Source: an uncultured Clostridia bacterium (GTDB lineage: Bacteria > Bacillota > Clostridia > Christensenellales > Borkfalkiaceae). From it: DNA of 41,271 nt. The DNA lies in NCBI GenBank assembly GCA_944341075.1, contig CALVLV010000017.1, positions 1 to 41,271 on the forward strand. The letters run 5' to 3'. How positions within the stretch are numbered: position 1 is the first letter of the stretch; every line of letters begins with the position of its first letter. Positions 32,956 through 41,271 of the stretch are shown here, one piece after another. A program made the translations under genes and the position numbers. The notes beneath the pieces are model-generated. The model did no database searches. It saw only the letters and a list, made by a program, of their open reading frames with translations, and was not told the origin of the DNA.

Positions 32956-34323
32956 TTACTTGAGGAAGCCTTTGTAATTCTTCATCATCAGCTGGCTCTG
33001 CAACTGCTTTTCAAGTTCGAGCGCAACCGATACGACGATGAGGATACCCGTGGTGGAGAACACGCTGAGAAGGCTGGTATCGGACGTTATGTTCAGCGAT
33101 ACGACTATCATGCTGAGTATGGAGGGAATGAACGCAACGAGCGAAAGATATATGGCGCCGAAAAGCGTTATCCTGTTGGATATCCTCTTTAAATACTCTG
33201 CGGTGGGCTTGCCGGGGCGGATGCCCTGGATGAAGCCGCCGTTCTGCTGAATGGTCTTGGATACGTCCTCCGGGTTGAACTGCATCGACGAATAGAAGAA
33301 CGCGAATGCGAAAATGAGCAGGCAGAGAACTACCATGTATATGAGCTGGCCGTACCAATAGGGGGACGAACCCGAGAACCAGTTGGTAACGCCCTGCTCG
33401 AAGCCGCTGCCCGGCCAGAACAGGCTGGCGAGCATGCCGGGGAAGCTGATGAGCGCGAACGCGAAGATGAGGGGCATTACGCCGCCGCCCGCGATCCTTA
33501 TGGGTATCACGGTGGACTGGCCGCCATACATCTTGCGGCCCTTTACCTGCTTTGCGTACTGCACGGGGATGCGCCTTTCGGAGAGGTCTACCGCAACGAT
33601 GGCGGTAAATTCCAGAAGGGTGAGCACCACGAAGCCGATGAGCAGCCACAGGGGCTCAAGGCCGTGTTCGCCGCTGAACAGTTCTGCGAACTTTTCAACG
33701 ATGGCGATGCCCGCCGTGGAGATGATGCCGACAAAGATTATCAGCGATATGCCGTTGCCTACGCCGTATTCGGTGATCCTTTCGCCGATGAACATTACGA
33801 GCATTGCGCCCGCGGTGTATACGACTACGAGGAACACGCCTGCTATCCACGTTGCGGCCTCGTCTGAAATGATGCCGCTTGCGCCGCCGCCGAACATTAC
33901 GGTGTTGATGGCGTCTTCGCCTGCGGCTATGTTGACTATGATGCCTATAGCCTGAGCTATTGCAAGGGCTATGGTTACGTAACGGGTTATCTGGGCGATC
34001 TTCCTGCGGCCCTCTTCGCCTTCACGCGAAAGGCGCTCGAGAGCGGGTATGCCCACCGTTAAAAGCTGGATTATGATGGACGCGTTGATGTACGGGCTGA
34101 TACCCAATGCAAACAGCGTTGCGTTGGAAAGCGAGGAACCCGTAATGGACGACATCAGTTCGAGGAAGGAATACTGCTCTATGGCATCGCCGAATACGGT
34201 TGAATCTATGCCCGGGACGGGGATATAGCAACCGATCCTGAAAACCAGCAGAAGGAGCAGGGTTATCCATATCTTCTTGCGGATTTCCTTCACTTTAAAA
34301 CAATTCTTTATTGTTTCAAACAT
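32956..34323 (-). CDS. secY: Protein translocase subunit SecY
   Basis: A 455-residue ten-helix channel of the Sec translocon. Visible are the N-terminal CFKVKEIRKKIWIT start, the plug-side region PGIDSTVFGDA, INASIIIQLLTVGIPALERL in helix 2, the long cytoplasmic loop with VQYAKQVKGRKMYGG, and GFIQGIRPGKPTAEYL between helices 8 and 9. It ends the ribosomal block before adk-map. Confidence 0.97.
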   Translation of the reverse strand: MFETIKNCFKVKEIRKKIWITLLLLLVFRIGCYIPVPGIDSTVFGDAIEQYSFLELMSSITGSSLSNATLFALGISPYINASIIIQLLTVGIPALERLSREGEEGRRKIAQITRYVTIALAIAQAIGIIVNIAAGEDAINTVMFGGGASGIISDEAATWIAGVFLVVVYTAGAMLVMFIGERITEYGVGNGISLIIFVGIISTAGIAIVEKFAELFSGEHGLEPLWLLIGFVVLTLLEFTAIVAVDLSERRIPVQYAKQVKGRKMYGGQSTVIPIRIAGGGVMPLIFAFALISFPGMLASLFWPGSGFEQGVTNWFSGSSPYWYGQLIYMVVLCLLIFAFAFFYSSMQFNPEDVSKTIQQNGGFIQGIRPGKPTAEYLKRISNRITLFGAIYLSLVAFIPSILSMIVVSLNITSDTSLLSVFSTTGILIVVSVALELEKQLQSQLMMKNYKGFLK

Positions 34324-34366
34324 TTTAACCCCTTTGCAGCGAAAACTTCCGCCGCGGTTGAATTAA

Positions 34367-34813
34367 TTAAAGGACTTCCGCCGTGCCGCCTGCCTTTTCT
34401 ATTGCCGCCTTGGCAGATTCAGAAAATTTAGCCGCCTTAACGGTTATCGCATTTTTAAGCTCGCCGTTGCCCAGGACTTTGAGGCCCGAGTTGTGCTTGA
34501 TGTACTTGGCGAGGTTGTTTTCGACCACGTAGTCGTAGTCTACCACCGTGCCTGCGGGCACGTTTTCAAGCTGGGAAAGGTTTACGATGAGGTAGCAGGT
34601 AGACCACTTGTTGTGAAAGCCGCGCTTGGGCACGCGTCTTGCGATGGGCATCTGGCCGCCTTCGAATCCGGGACGTACGCCGCCGCCCGAACGCGCCCAC
34701 TGGCCCTTGTGGCCCTTGCCGCTGGTCTTGCCCGTGCCGCTGCCTATGCCGCGGCCAAGCCTTTTGACTGCCTTTTTGGAACCCTCTGCAGGGGATAAAG
34801 TATCAATTCTCAT
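34367..34813 (-). CDS. rplO: Ribosomal protein L15
   Basis: A 148-residue uL15 with the glycine- and basic-rich start KRLGRGIGSGTGKTSGKGHKG and FEGGQMPIARRVPKRGF, typical in order and length. Confidence 0.96.
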   Translation of the reverse strand: MRIDTLSPAEGSKKAVKRLGRGIGSGTGKTSGKGHKGQWARSGGGVRPGFEGGQMPIARRVPKRGFHNKWSTCYLIVNLSQLENVPAGTVVDYDYVVENNLAKYIKHNSGLKVLGNGELKNAITVKAAKFSESAKAAIEKAGGTAEVL

Positions 34814-34829
34814 AACCTTGTATGCCTCC

Positions 34830-35003
34830 TTATACTTTTTCCACCTTGAGAAGGTGCGAAACTTTTTTGATCTGACCCATTATTGCGGGGTTTTCTTCAA
34901 AAACCTTTTCCGAGCGGATCTTTTTTAAACCGAGCGCGGCAACGGTGGCCTTTACGGACTTGACTTCGTTGCAGTAGCTCTTTATAAGCGTTACTTTTAT
35001 CAT
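34830..35003 (-). CDS. rpmD: Ribosomal protein L30
   Basis: A 57-residue uL30, starting MIKVTLIKSYCN and ending HLLKVEKV. GGAGG is 7 bases before the ATG at 35001-35003. It lies between rpsE and rplO as usual. Confidence 0.94.
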   Translation of the reverse strand: MIKVTLIKSYCNEVKSVKATVAALGLKKIRSEKVFEENPAIMGQIKKVSHLLKVEKV

Positions 35004-35020
35004 TGCATTGCCTCCGTGGG

Positions 35021-35557
35021 TTAACCTAAGAGCTCTTCGGCAGTCTTGCCGCGCGCTGCTGCTATCTGCTCGGCGGTCTTAAGCTCCCTGAGCCCCTCTA
35101 TGGCTGCCTTTACGCAGTTGATGGGGTTGTTGGTGCCGTGCGACTTGGTACGTATATCCTTTATGCCCACGGCCTCCATAACGGCGCGCACGGGGCCGCC
35201 GGCTATAACGCCGGTACCTTCTTCGGCGGGCATCATGAGTACCTTGCCCCTGCCGAACACGCCGGTAACGGTGTGGGGGATAGAGGTATCCTTCATGTTC
35301 ACCTTGAACATGTTCTTCTTGGCCTGGGCGGTGGCCTTTTCTATTGCCACGGGAACTTCCTTGGCCTTGCCTACGCCGCAGCCGATGGAGCCCTTGCCGT
35401 CGCCTACCACAACCAGCGCCGCAAAGCGCATGTTGCGGCCGCCTTTAACGGTTTTGGATACCCTGTTTACCTGTATGAGCTTGCTGATGATGCCGTCGTC
35501 TTCAGCCCTCTTGAACCTTGATTCCCTTCTTGCAGGTCTTTCTTTCTTTTCTTCCAT
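35021..35557 (-). CDS. rpsE: Ribosomal protein S5
   Basis: A 178-residue uS5 of the decoding-site region: [38 protein letters not shown] and [17 protein letters not shown]. The N-terminus carries a short charged extension ([13 protein letters not shown]). Confidence 0.97.
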   Translation of the reverse strand: MEEKKERPARRESRFKRAEDDGIISKLIQVNRVSKTVKGGRNMRFAALVVVGDGKGSIGCGVGKAKEVPVAIEKATAQAKKNMFKVNMKDTSIPHTVTGVFGRGKVLMMPAEEGTGVIAGGPVRAVMEAVGIKDIRTKSHGTNNPINCVKAAIEGLRELKTAEQIAAARGKTAEELLG

Positions 35558-35569
35558 TTTGTCAGCTCC

Positions 35570-35938
35570 TTAGAAATTAAGTCCGGCTTCCCTTGCGCCT
35601 TCGGCAACCGCCTGCACCCTGCCGGTGTACAGGTAGCCGCCCCTGTCGAAAACGACTTCCTTGACGCCCTTTTCAAGGGCGCGCTCTGCAGCCGTTTTGC
35701 CTACAAGCTTAGCAGCTTCCGTCTTGGTAAGATCTGCAACCCGGGCCTTGAGCTCCTTTTCCATTGTAGATGCGGAAACGAGCGTTACGCCCTTTACGTC
35801 GTCAATCACCTGAACGTAGATGTGGTTGAGGCTGCGGTATACGCAGAAACGGGGGGTTTCTGCCGTGCCCGAGATCTTCTTCCTCACGCGCGCATGGCGG
35901 CGCTTGCGTTCGGTGTTCTTATCTATCATCTTAATCAT
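35570..35938 (-). CDS. rplR: Ribosomal protein L18
   Basis: A 122-residue uL18 that binds 5S r[23 protein letters not shown], then [10 protein letters not shown] and [20 protein letters not shown]. Confidence 0.97.
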   Translation of the reverse strand: MIKMIDKNTERKRRHARVRKKISGTAETPRFCVYRSLNHIYVQVIDDVKGVTLVSASTMEKELKARVADLTKTEAAKLVGKTAAERALEKGVKEVVFDRGGYLYTGRVQAVAEGAREAGLNF

Positions 35939-36023
35939 ATATGTCTCCTTTGAGCAATCCGCCGCAACTTTTACGCGGCGAGTCGTTCGGATATCCCCTC
36001 CGCAGGGGAACTGCTACCCGAAA

Positions 36024-36572
36024 TTACTTCTTGCCCTTGCCTCCCGTCTTGCCTTCCTTGCGCTCGATCACTTCGTCGCTGTATGCGATGCCGTAACCGT
36101 GGTAAGGTTCGGGAACTCTTATGTTGCGGATGTCTGCGGCGGTCTGGCCGACGAGCGTCTTATCTATGCCGCTGACTACGATTTCGTTGGCGCTGGGGCA
36201 TTCGAGCTTTACGCCTGCGGGCTCGGCAAACTCTACGGGGTGCGAAAAACCTACGTTGAGCACTACCTTGTTGCCCTGCTTGGCGACCTTCCAGCCTACG
36301 CCGTTTACCTTGAGGCTCTTTTTATAGCCTTCGGTCACGCCCACCACCATATTGTGGATGAGCGCCCTGTAGAGGCCGTGCTTTGCGTCAAGCTCCATTG
36401 AATCGTGCTTTTTGAGGACGAGCACTTCGTTGCCCTCTACCTTTACATCTATATCGCCCGCTATCTTCTGGCTGAGCGTGCCCTTTGCGCCCTTTACGGT
36501 TACGGTGTCGCCGTCGAAGCTGACGGTAACGCCTGCGGGCAGGTTCACGGGTAATTTACCGATTCTTGACAT
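36024..36572 (-). CDS. rplF: Ribosomal protein L6
   Basis: A 182-residue uL6: SRIGKLPVNLPAGV start, two L6 domains, and the RVPEPYHGYGIAYSDEVIERK signature near the end. It is separated from rplR by 85 bases with no gene. Confidence 0.97.
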   Translation of the reverse strand: MSRIGKLPVNLPAGVTVSFDGDTVTVKGAKGTLSQKIAGDIDVKVEGNEVLVLKKHDSMELDAKHGLYRALIHNMVVGVTEGYKKSLKVNGVGWKVAKQGNKVVLNVGFSHPVEFAEPAGVKLECPSANEIVVSGIDKTLVGQTAADIRNIRVPEPYHGYGIAYSDEVIERKEGKTGGKGKK

Positions 36573-36585
36573 TTAAATTACCTCC

Positions 36586-36978
36586 TTACCAGATATAGCA
36601 GAGCACTTCGCCGCCTACGTTTGCGGCCTTTGCCTGCTTATCCGTCATTATACCCTTGTTGGTGGAAATAACGGCAATACCCATGCCGTTCATTACCTTG
36701 GGCATGTTTTCTACGCCGGCATAGGTGCGCAGGCCGGGCTTGGATACCCTTTTGAGTCCGTTGATGACGGGCTGCTTTTTGCCTGCGTACTTGAGGGTGA
36801 TGACCAGCTTGCCGTTGAAGCCGTCTTCAACCAGCTTTACGTCTGATACAAAGCCCTCTGCGAGCATTATGTCTGCGATGGCCTTCTTCATGTTGGATGA
36901 AGGGATCTCCACCGTCTCTTTGTTTACCATGAGCGCGTTTCTTACGCGTGTGAGCATATCTGCTATGGGATCGGTCAT
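36586..36978 (-). CDS. rpsH: Ribosomal protein S8
   Basis: A 130-residue uS8: [18 protein letters not shown] start, and [19 protein letters not shown] near the end, which contacts 16S rRNA. Confidence 0.97.
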   Translation of the reverse strand: MTDPIADMLTRVRNALMVNKETVEIPSSNMKKAIADIMLAEGFVSDVKLVEDGFNGKLVITLKYAGKKQPVINGLKRVSKPGLRTYAGVENMPKVMNGMGIAVISTNKGIMTDKQAKAANVGGEVLCYIW

Positions 36979-36990
36979 CTTGGCACCTCC

Positions 36991-37176
36991 TTACCAGCTC
37001 GACTTTTTAACGCCGGGAATTTCGCCCTTGTATGCAAGGTTGCGGAAGCAGATACGGCATACGCCGTATTTGCGGAGCACGGCGTGCGGCCTGCCGCAGA
37101 TAGAGCACCTTGTGTATGCCCTGGTAGAAAATTTAGCGGGCCTCTGCTGCTTGTTTATCATTGATTTCTTTGCCAT
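36991..37176 (-). CDS. rpsZ: Ribosomal protein S14, zinc type (S14Z)
   Basis: A 61-residue uS14 of the short zinc form, with C24, C27, C40 and C43 ([20 protein letters not shown]). It lies between rplE and rpsH, the usual place in Bacillota. Confidence 0.97.
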   Translation of the reverse strand: MAKKSMINKQQRPAKFSTRAYTRCSICGRPHAVLRKYGVCRICFRNLAYKGEIPGVKKSSW

Positions 37177-37187
37177 AATCTATCTCC

Positions 37188-37757
37188 TTACCTCTTGAAG
37201 GGCATACCCATGGCCCTTAAAAGCTCTCTTGCTTCTTCATCGGTCTTTGCGGTGGTGACAAAGCATATGTCCATGCCGCGGATCTTTTCAACCTGGTCGT
37301 ACTGGATCTCGGGGAATATAAGCTGTTCCTTTACGCCCATGCAGTAGTTGCCCCTGCCGTCGAAGCTGTCTGTGGGAACGCCGCGGAAGTCGCGCACGCG
37401 GGGAAGCGCGATGGATACGAGCTTATCGTAGAAGTCGTACATCATCTTGCCGCGCAGCGTAACCTTTATGCCCACGGTCATGCCCTCGCGCACCTTGAAG
37501 TTTGCAACGGACTTTTTGGCAACGGTGAGCACGGGCTGCTGGCCGGTTATCTGCTTTATTTCGCCCTGCGTGGTCTGAATGGACTTTGCGTTGTCCTTTA
37601 TGTCGCCGAGGCCGGTGTTGATGACTATTTTCACCAGCTTGGGAACCTGCATCACATTGGTGTAGCCGAATTTTTTGGTAAGGTAGGGAACGACCTCTTC
37701 CGCATACTGCTTGGCTACTCTGCTTTTATATACTTTTTCCGTAGTTGCTTTTGCCAT
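37188..37757 (-). CDS. rplE: Ribosomal protein L5
   Basis: A 189-residue uL5 that anchors 5S r[42 protein letters not shown] and [17 protein letters not shown]. It is about ten residues longer at the N-terminus than the commonest forms. Confidence 0.97.
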   Translation of the reverse strand: MAKATTEKVYKSRVAKQYAEEVVPYLTKKFGYTNVMQVPKLVKIVINTGLGDIKDNAKSIQTTQGEIKQITGQQPVLTVAKKSVANFKVREGMTVGIKVTLRGKMMYDFYDKLVSIALPRVRDFRGVPTDSFDGRGNYCMGVKEQLIFPEIQYDQVEKIRGMDICFVTTAKTDEEARELLRAMGMPFKR

Positions 37758-37768
37758 ATTCGTTCACC

Positions 37769-38194
37769 TTACTCCTCAGCCTTTTCTTCCTGCGCCTTGG
37801 CCTCTGCCTTAGCGGCGCGCTTGCGGGTACGCTTTTTAGGCTCTTCCTTCTTGGCCTCTTTGCCAGCCTTCTTTGCGGTGTAAGCCTTGTCGAGCACGGC
37901 GCCGCACTTGGGGCACACGCGCACACGCTTGCCGTCCTGCAGGCCGCTCTTTACCCTTACCGCCTTGTCGCAGGCGGGGCAGACTACCATTACGTTAGAT
38001 ACGTCTATGGCGCCTTCCTTTTCTATTATCTTAGAAACTTCGTTGCCGCGGCGCGCCTTCTGCGCCTTGTGCTGTGTGTTTATTCCTTCTACGGTTACCT
38101 TTCCGCTCTTGGGAGAAGTGGCGATTACCTTGCCCTGCTTGCCCGCATACTTACCGGTGATAACCAGAACATTATCATTCAATTTTACGTTCAT
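37769..38194 (-). CDS. rplX: Ribosomal protein L24 with long charged tail
   Basis: A 141-residue uL24. The KOW-containing core (VLVITGKYAGKQGKVIATSP) and a zinc-ribbon pair (CPACDK and CPKCGAV) fill residues 1 to about 105. The remaining 36 residues are almost only Lys, Ala, Glu and Arg, a low-complexity tail not found in the usual 100-105 residue protein. Confidence 0.95.
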   Translation of the reverse strand: MNVKLNDNVLVITGKYAGKQGKVIATSPKSGKVTVEGINTQHKAQKARRGNEVSKIIEKEGAIDVSNVMVVCPACDKAVRVKSGLQDGKRVRVCPKCGAVLDKAYTAKKAGKEAKKEEPKKRTRKRAAKAEAKAQEEKAEE

Positions 38195-38209
38195 AGCTTT
38201 AACTTCTCC

Positions 38210-38578
38210 TTAAAGAACTTCGGGCGCAAGGGAGATTATCTTCATATAGTTCTTTTCTCTCAGTTCCCTTGCGATCGGGCCGAAGATACGGGTGCCTCTC
38301 GGCTCCTTGTTCTGATTTATTATAACGGCTGCGTTGTCGTCGAACCTGATGTATGTGCCGTCGCCGCGCCTGATGCCCTTGGTGCTGCGCACGATAACGG
38401 CCTTTACCACGTCGCCCTTTTTAACGGCGCCGCCGGGGGTCGCAGTCTTGACGGAGCAGACGATAACGTCGCCTATGTTGCCCGTCTTGCGGAAGCTGCC
38501 GCCCAGCACCTTTATGCACATGAGCTCTTTTGCGCCGCTGTTGTCTGCGGCCTTGAGCCTAGTCTGGGGTTGTATCAT
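38210..38578 (-). CDS. rplN: Ribosomal protein L14
   Basis: A 122-residue uL14: [36 protein letters not shown] and the end [23 protein letters not shown]. The gap upstream to rpsQ is 508 bases instead of the few bases usual in this operon. Confidence 0.97.
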   Translation of the reverse strand: MIQPQTRLKAADNSGAKELMCIKVLGGSFRKTGNIGDVIVCSVKTATPGGAVKKGDVVKAVIVRSTKGIRRGDGTYIRFDDNAAVIINQNKEPRGTRIFGPIARELREKNYMKIISLAPEVL

Positions 38579-38639
38579 ATAAATTCTCCTAAATTATTTT
38601 AATGTAATAATCATTTATGAACTTACAACATAATCTTTT

Positions 38640-38826
38640 TTCACGAAATTTTCGCCTTGGCCGAATGCGAAAATTTCCGTGAGTTTGAGGGACGCCGTCC
38701 CTCTTTGCGCAATCTTCAGCGCCCCCGATTATTTTATTGCGCAAATTCACCCTGCTGAGGCGCAGGTATGCGCAAATCGGGGCCTGCTGCGGCGGGAAAC
38801 CCGCCTTGCAACGTGATTTATTTTAA
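38640..38826 (+). repeat. Five-stem pseudoknotted element (copy 2)
   Basis: P1 CACGAAATTTTCGC (38642-38655)/GCGAAAATTTCCGTG (38667-38681); P2 GAGGGAC/GTCCCTC (38687-38703); P3 TTTGCGCAAT/ATTGCGCAAA (38704-38713, 38736-38745); P4 CCTGC/GCAGG around TGAGGC (38751-38766); P5 GGCGGG/CCCGCC (38791-38805); then TTGCAACGTGATTTATTTTAA. The P3 loop GCCCCGATT (38722-38730) pairs perfectly with AATCGGGGC (38775-38783), and AGC (38718-38720) with GCT (38786-38788). Confidence 0.75.
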
Positions 38827-38922
38827 ACGTCCGCGCAATTCCCACAGAAATATTGCCGTACAACGCGTTTTCGTGAAGTTATCCAGCGGATTGCCCCGCC
38901 GTGCGCAAATTATCACGCTTAA

Positions 38923-38931
38923 ATTATATCA
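38923..38931 (-). promoter_or_regulatory. Possible extended -10 promoter ahead of rplN
   Basis: On the minus strand TG-a-TATAAT (38931-38923). No matching -35 box is seen. If used, it would start a separate spc transcript about 340 bases upstream of rplN. Confidence 0.35.
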
Positions 38932-39086
38932 AGCGTTTTACCGCCGCTTTTACCGCGGAGAGCGAAGCGGACGGCCGCGCATTGGCCGGCATGAAAACAA
39001 TCGTGGAAACAACTTTTTATAAAAAGGCGCATGCCGGGGCGCCCGTATGGCCGCGCCCGTGCAATTGCCGCGGAAATATGCCGCGA

Positions 39087-39344
39087 TTACTTTGCCTTTT
39101 CTACTATTTCCGCTACCCTCCAGTTCTTGTCTTTGGAGAGCTTGCGGGTCTCTACTATGCGAACCTTGTCGCCCACGCCGCAGGCGTTTTCTTCGTCGTG
39201 CGCCTTGAACTTGGTGGTCTTGGTTATCGTCTTTTTATACAGGGGGTGCTTGCTCTTTTCGGTAACGGCAACAACTACCGTTTTATCCATCTTGTCGGAT
39301 ACCACAACACCCGTTCTTTCCTTTCTGAGAGTAGTCCTTTCCAT
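39087..39344 (-). CDS. rpsQ: Ribosomal protein S17
   Basis: An 85-residue uS17, [20 protein letters not shown] start and an OB-fold with [19 protein letters not shown] and [17 protein letters not shown]. Confidence 0.96.
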   Translation of the reverse strand: MERTTLRKERTGVVVSDKMDKTVVVAVTEKSKHPLYKKTITKTTKFKAHDEENACGVGDKVRIVETRKLSKDKNWRVAEIVEKAK

Positions 39345-39354
39345 GTTTTACTCC

Positions 39355-39549
39355 TTAGCCTTTAAGCTGCCTTGCACGGATGACCGTGTTCACCCTTGCG
39401 ATGTCCTTTTTTACAAGGTTTATCGAGAGGGGGTTGTCGAGCTGGCCGCTTGCGTGGCGGAAACGCAGGTTGAAGAGCTCGGTTTTGAGTTCCTGCAACT
39501 TTGCGGCGAGTTCCGCGTCGCTCAAATTAACTATTTCCTTAGCTTTCAT
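39355..39549 (-). CDS. rpmC: Ribosomal protein L29
   Basis: A 64-residue uL29, [14 protein letters not shown] start and [15 protein letters not shown] in the middle, at the exit-tunnel rim. The ATG at 39547-39549 overlaps the end of rplP by 11 bases, so the two are coupled; upstream in-frame codons belong to the rplP overlap. Confidence 0.95.
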   Translation of the reverse strand: MKAKEIVNLSDAELAAKLQELKTELFNLRFRHASGQLDNPLSINLVKKDIARVNTVIRARQLKG

Positions 39550-39988
39550 TAGCTTCACCGCCTTCCGCTGCGGGTGCAGCGGCTTCTTTCTTGACAAACT
39601 TGCACTTTACTGGCAGCTTGTGGCTGGCAAGGCGCATTGCCTCCCTTGCCACGTCTTCAGATACGCCCGCCATTTCGAACAATACTCTGTCGGGCTTTAC
39701 GATGGCCACCCAGTATTCAACGGCACCTTTACCTGAACCCATACGGGATTCTGCGGGGTGCTTGGTGATGGGCTTGTGGGGGAATATATCTATCCATACC
39801 TTGCCGCCGCGCTTGATGAACCTGGTCATCGCGATACGCGCAGCCTCTATCTGGTTGGAAGTGATCCTGCCGCCCTCTTCGGCTACGAGGCCGTATTCGC
39901 CGTAGGCGATTATATTGCCCTTGTGGGCGCGGCCGCGGATCTTGCCGCGGTGCTGCTTTCTTCTTTTAACTCTCTTGGGGATTAACAT
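39539..39988 (-). CDS. rplP: Ribosomal protein L16
   Basis: A 149-residue uL16: [19 protein letters not shown] start, [17 protein letters not shown] and [13 protein letters not shown]. The last dozen residues ([14 protein letters not shown]) are a low-complexity extension. Confidence 0.97.
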   Translation of the reverse strand: MLIPKRVKRRKQHRGKIRGRAHKGNIIAYGEYGLVAEEGGRITSNQIEAARIAMTRFIKRGGKVWIDIFPHKPITKHPAESRMGSGKGAVEYWVAIVKPDRVLFEMAGVSEDVAREAMRLASHKLPVKCKFVKKEAAAPAAEGGEANES

Positions 39989-39989
39989 A

Positions 39990-40661
39990 TCAGTCTTCGC
40001 CTCCGTCTGAGATTATCAGCCTCTTGCTGCCGGAAAGAACTTCGCCTTTGTATATCCAGCACTTTACGCCGAGCACGCCGAACGTGGTGTGCGCTTCGGC
40101 AAAGCCGTAATCAATGTCTGCGCGGATCGTCTGAAGGGGAATGGAGCCCTCGTGGTAGCTTTCGCTGCCGGCGATCTCCCTGCCGTCGAGCCTGCCCGAT
40201 ACGGTGATCTTTACGCCCCTGACGCCCGTTTTGGAAACCTTTGAAATCTGCTGCTTGATTGCCCTGCGGTATGAAACGCGCTTTTCGAGCTGGGCGGCAA
40301 CCGCCTCGGCAACGAGCTGTGCGTCCTGGTCTACCTTTTCAACTTTTTTGACGTTGATTATGATGACCTTGCCCTTGGTGAGCTTTGCAAGCGACTTCTT
40401 TATTACGTCTATTTCCGAACCGCCCTTGCCGATGAGCACGCCGGGACGGCCGGTGTATATGGTAACTTCTACCTTGTTGGCTGCGCGCACCAGCGTTATT
40501 TTGCTGATGGCTGCCTCGTAATACTTCTTTTTAAGGAAGGTACGTATCACGTTGTCTTCCTTGAGGTGTTTGGCGAAATCTCTCTTGTCTGCATACCACT
40601 GGGTGTCCCATGCAGAGATAACGCCTACCCTTAAACCGTGAGGATTAACTTTCTGTCCCAT
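39990..40661 (-). CDS. rpsC: Ribosomal protein S3
   Basis: A 223-residue uS3 at the mRNA entry site: [20 protein letters not shown] start, the KH domain ([20 protein letters not shown]) and [20 protein letters not shown] in the C-terminal domain. Confidence 0.97.
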   Translation of the reverse strand: MGQKVNPHGLRVGVISAWDTQWYADKRDFAKHLKEDNVIRTFLKKKYYEAAISKITLVRAANKVEVTIYTGRPGVLIGKGGSEIDVIKKSLAKLTKGKVIIINVKKVEKVDQDAQLVAEAVAAQLEKRVSYRRAIKQQISKVSKTGVRGVKITVSGRLDGREIAGSESYHEGSIPLQTIRADIDYGFAEAHTTFGVLGVKCWIYKGEVLSGSKRLIISDGGED

Positions 40662-40672
40662 ACATACTCTCC

Positions 40673-41062
40673 TTAAATGTTCTTAGCGTCAAGAATGACA
40701 GTGATGTGGCTCGTCCTTTTGAGGATGGCCCTGCCGCGGCCCTTGGAAACGGGCTGCATTCTCTTGAGGTGAGGGCCGCCGTTTGCAAACGCTTCGGCCA
40801 CTACAAGGTCGCCCCTGTCCATGCCGTTGTTGTGCTCGGCGTTGGCTGCCGCGGAAAGGAGAACTTTTTTGACCTCTTCGCTGCCGCCCTTGTTGCAATA
40901 GGTGAGTATGGCTTCGGCTTCCTCTACGCTCTTGCCCCTGATGAGGGCGAGAACAGTCCTCACCTTGTAGGGCGAGATCCTTATATATTTTGCCGTTGCA
41001 TAGGGACGTTTGTCCTTATTTGCGGCTATCCTTTCAACCTTTTTGTTCATGTTGCTTGCCAT
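40673..41062 (-). CDS. rplV: Ribosomal protein L22
   Basis: A 129-residue uL22 lining the exit tunnel: [20 protein letters not shown] and the beta-hairpin end [27 protein letters not shown] is 5 bases before the ATG at 41060-41062; longer readings overlap rpsS. Confidence 0.96.
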   Translation of the reverse strand: MASNMNKKVERIAANKDKRPYATAKYIRISPYKVRTVLALIRGKSVEEAEAILTYCNKGGSEEVKKVLLSAAANAEHNNGMDRGDLVVAEAFANGGPHLKRMQPVSKGRGRAILKRTSHITVILDAKNI

Positions 41063-41073
41063 AACTACTCTCC

Positions 41074-41271
41074 TTACTTCTTGGTGGTCTTGGCTGCGTG
41101 ACCCTTGAACGTGCGGGTGGGAGCGAACTCGCCCAGCTTGCAACCTACCATGTCTTCGGTGATGTATACGGGAACGTGCTTGCGGCCGTCGTATACGGCT
41201 ATGGTGTGACCTACCATCTGGGGGAATATAGTGGTAGCCCTTGACCACGTTTTAACGACCTTCTTTTCGCC
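41074..41271 (-). CDS. rpsS: Ribosomal protein S19 (C-terminal part)
   Basis: The last 65 codons of uS19, cut at the right edge of the window: [20 protein letters not shown], then [20 protein letters not shown] and a basic end. It begins the visible part of the S10-spc block. Confidence 0.95.
   Translation of the reverse strand, partial: GEKKVVKTWSRATTIFPQMVGHTIAVYDGRKHVPVYITEDMVGCKLGEFAPTRTFKGHAAKTTKK

Larger units (their letters stand above)
38579..39086. other. Repeat-bearing gap between rpsQ and rplN
   Basis: These 508 bases hold no gene. They contain a five-stem element (38640-38826), an inverted repeat ACGCTT/AAGCGT (about 38915-38938) and a possible extended -10 promoter (38923-38931) for the downstream half of the operon. 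Confidence 0.65.

Overview
The window reads as chromosome of a low-redundancy, moderately GC-rich member of the Clostridia (Bacillota), probably an uncultured gut lineage. Evidence: the canonical S10-spc-alpha ribosomal gene order, the zinc-binding forms of S14, S4, L31, L36 and adenylate kinase, a KOW-domain gene between map and infA, the rpmE-yqhQ-prmC-prfA cluster, a DUF5685 gene, and a FeoA/FeoA/FeoB/FeoB-associated iron operon. Most genes are on the minus strand. Unusually for such GC-rich DNA, ATA is a favoured isoleucine codon.

Layout. 1-303: an AbrB-type regulator overlapping a cut-off gene. 304-3600: an AT-rich island region that ends at the 3' end of rlmD. It contains three copies of the last codons of rlmD (632-664, 3254-3286, 3601-3633), as left by integrases that use this gene end, and a single cargo gene (1047-2882) whose C-terminus carries a HEPN RNase motif. 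3601-8555: rlmD, a membrane protein, a J-like protein, DUF5685 and trpS. 8851-9383: a divergent pair made of a small unknown gene and an XRE repressor, with operator-like inverted repeats between them. 9582-12945: thrC, a P-loop ATPase and an aspartate aminotransferase. 13791-17997: iron uptake (FeoA2-FeoA1-FeoB-FeoB-associated) and its probable DtxR-family regulator. 18173-22057: prfA, a YqhQ-PrmC fusion and rpmE. 22340-26619: a medium-chain dehydrogenase, a HAD phosphatase/YfcE/aldo-keto reductase operon and a small membrane protein. 26864-41271: the rplQ to rpsS ribosomal superoperon with rpoA, infA, map, adk and secY; rpsS is cut by the window edge.

The most unusual content is noncoding. 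Intergenic gaps hold several families of dispersed, strongly structured repeats. One family (30191-30382 and 38640-38826) has five hairpins in the same order with compensatory arm changes, conserved loops and a long-range loop pairing (a pseudoknot). It occurs twice inside the ribosomal superoperon, with related partial copies elsewhere. A second family (19619-19775, 30553-30789, 32836-32955) has a covarying stem with tandem G.A pairs and always ends just after the stop codon of a minus-strand gene. Two further families are a GGGAGG/GAGATTTC-type repeat and an 16-18 bp near-palindrome of the form GCGGCATATGTGCCGC. No tRNA, rRNA, CRISPR array or transposase gene was seen.
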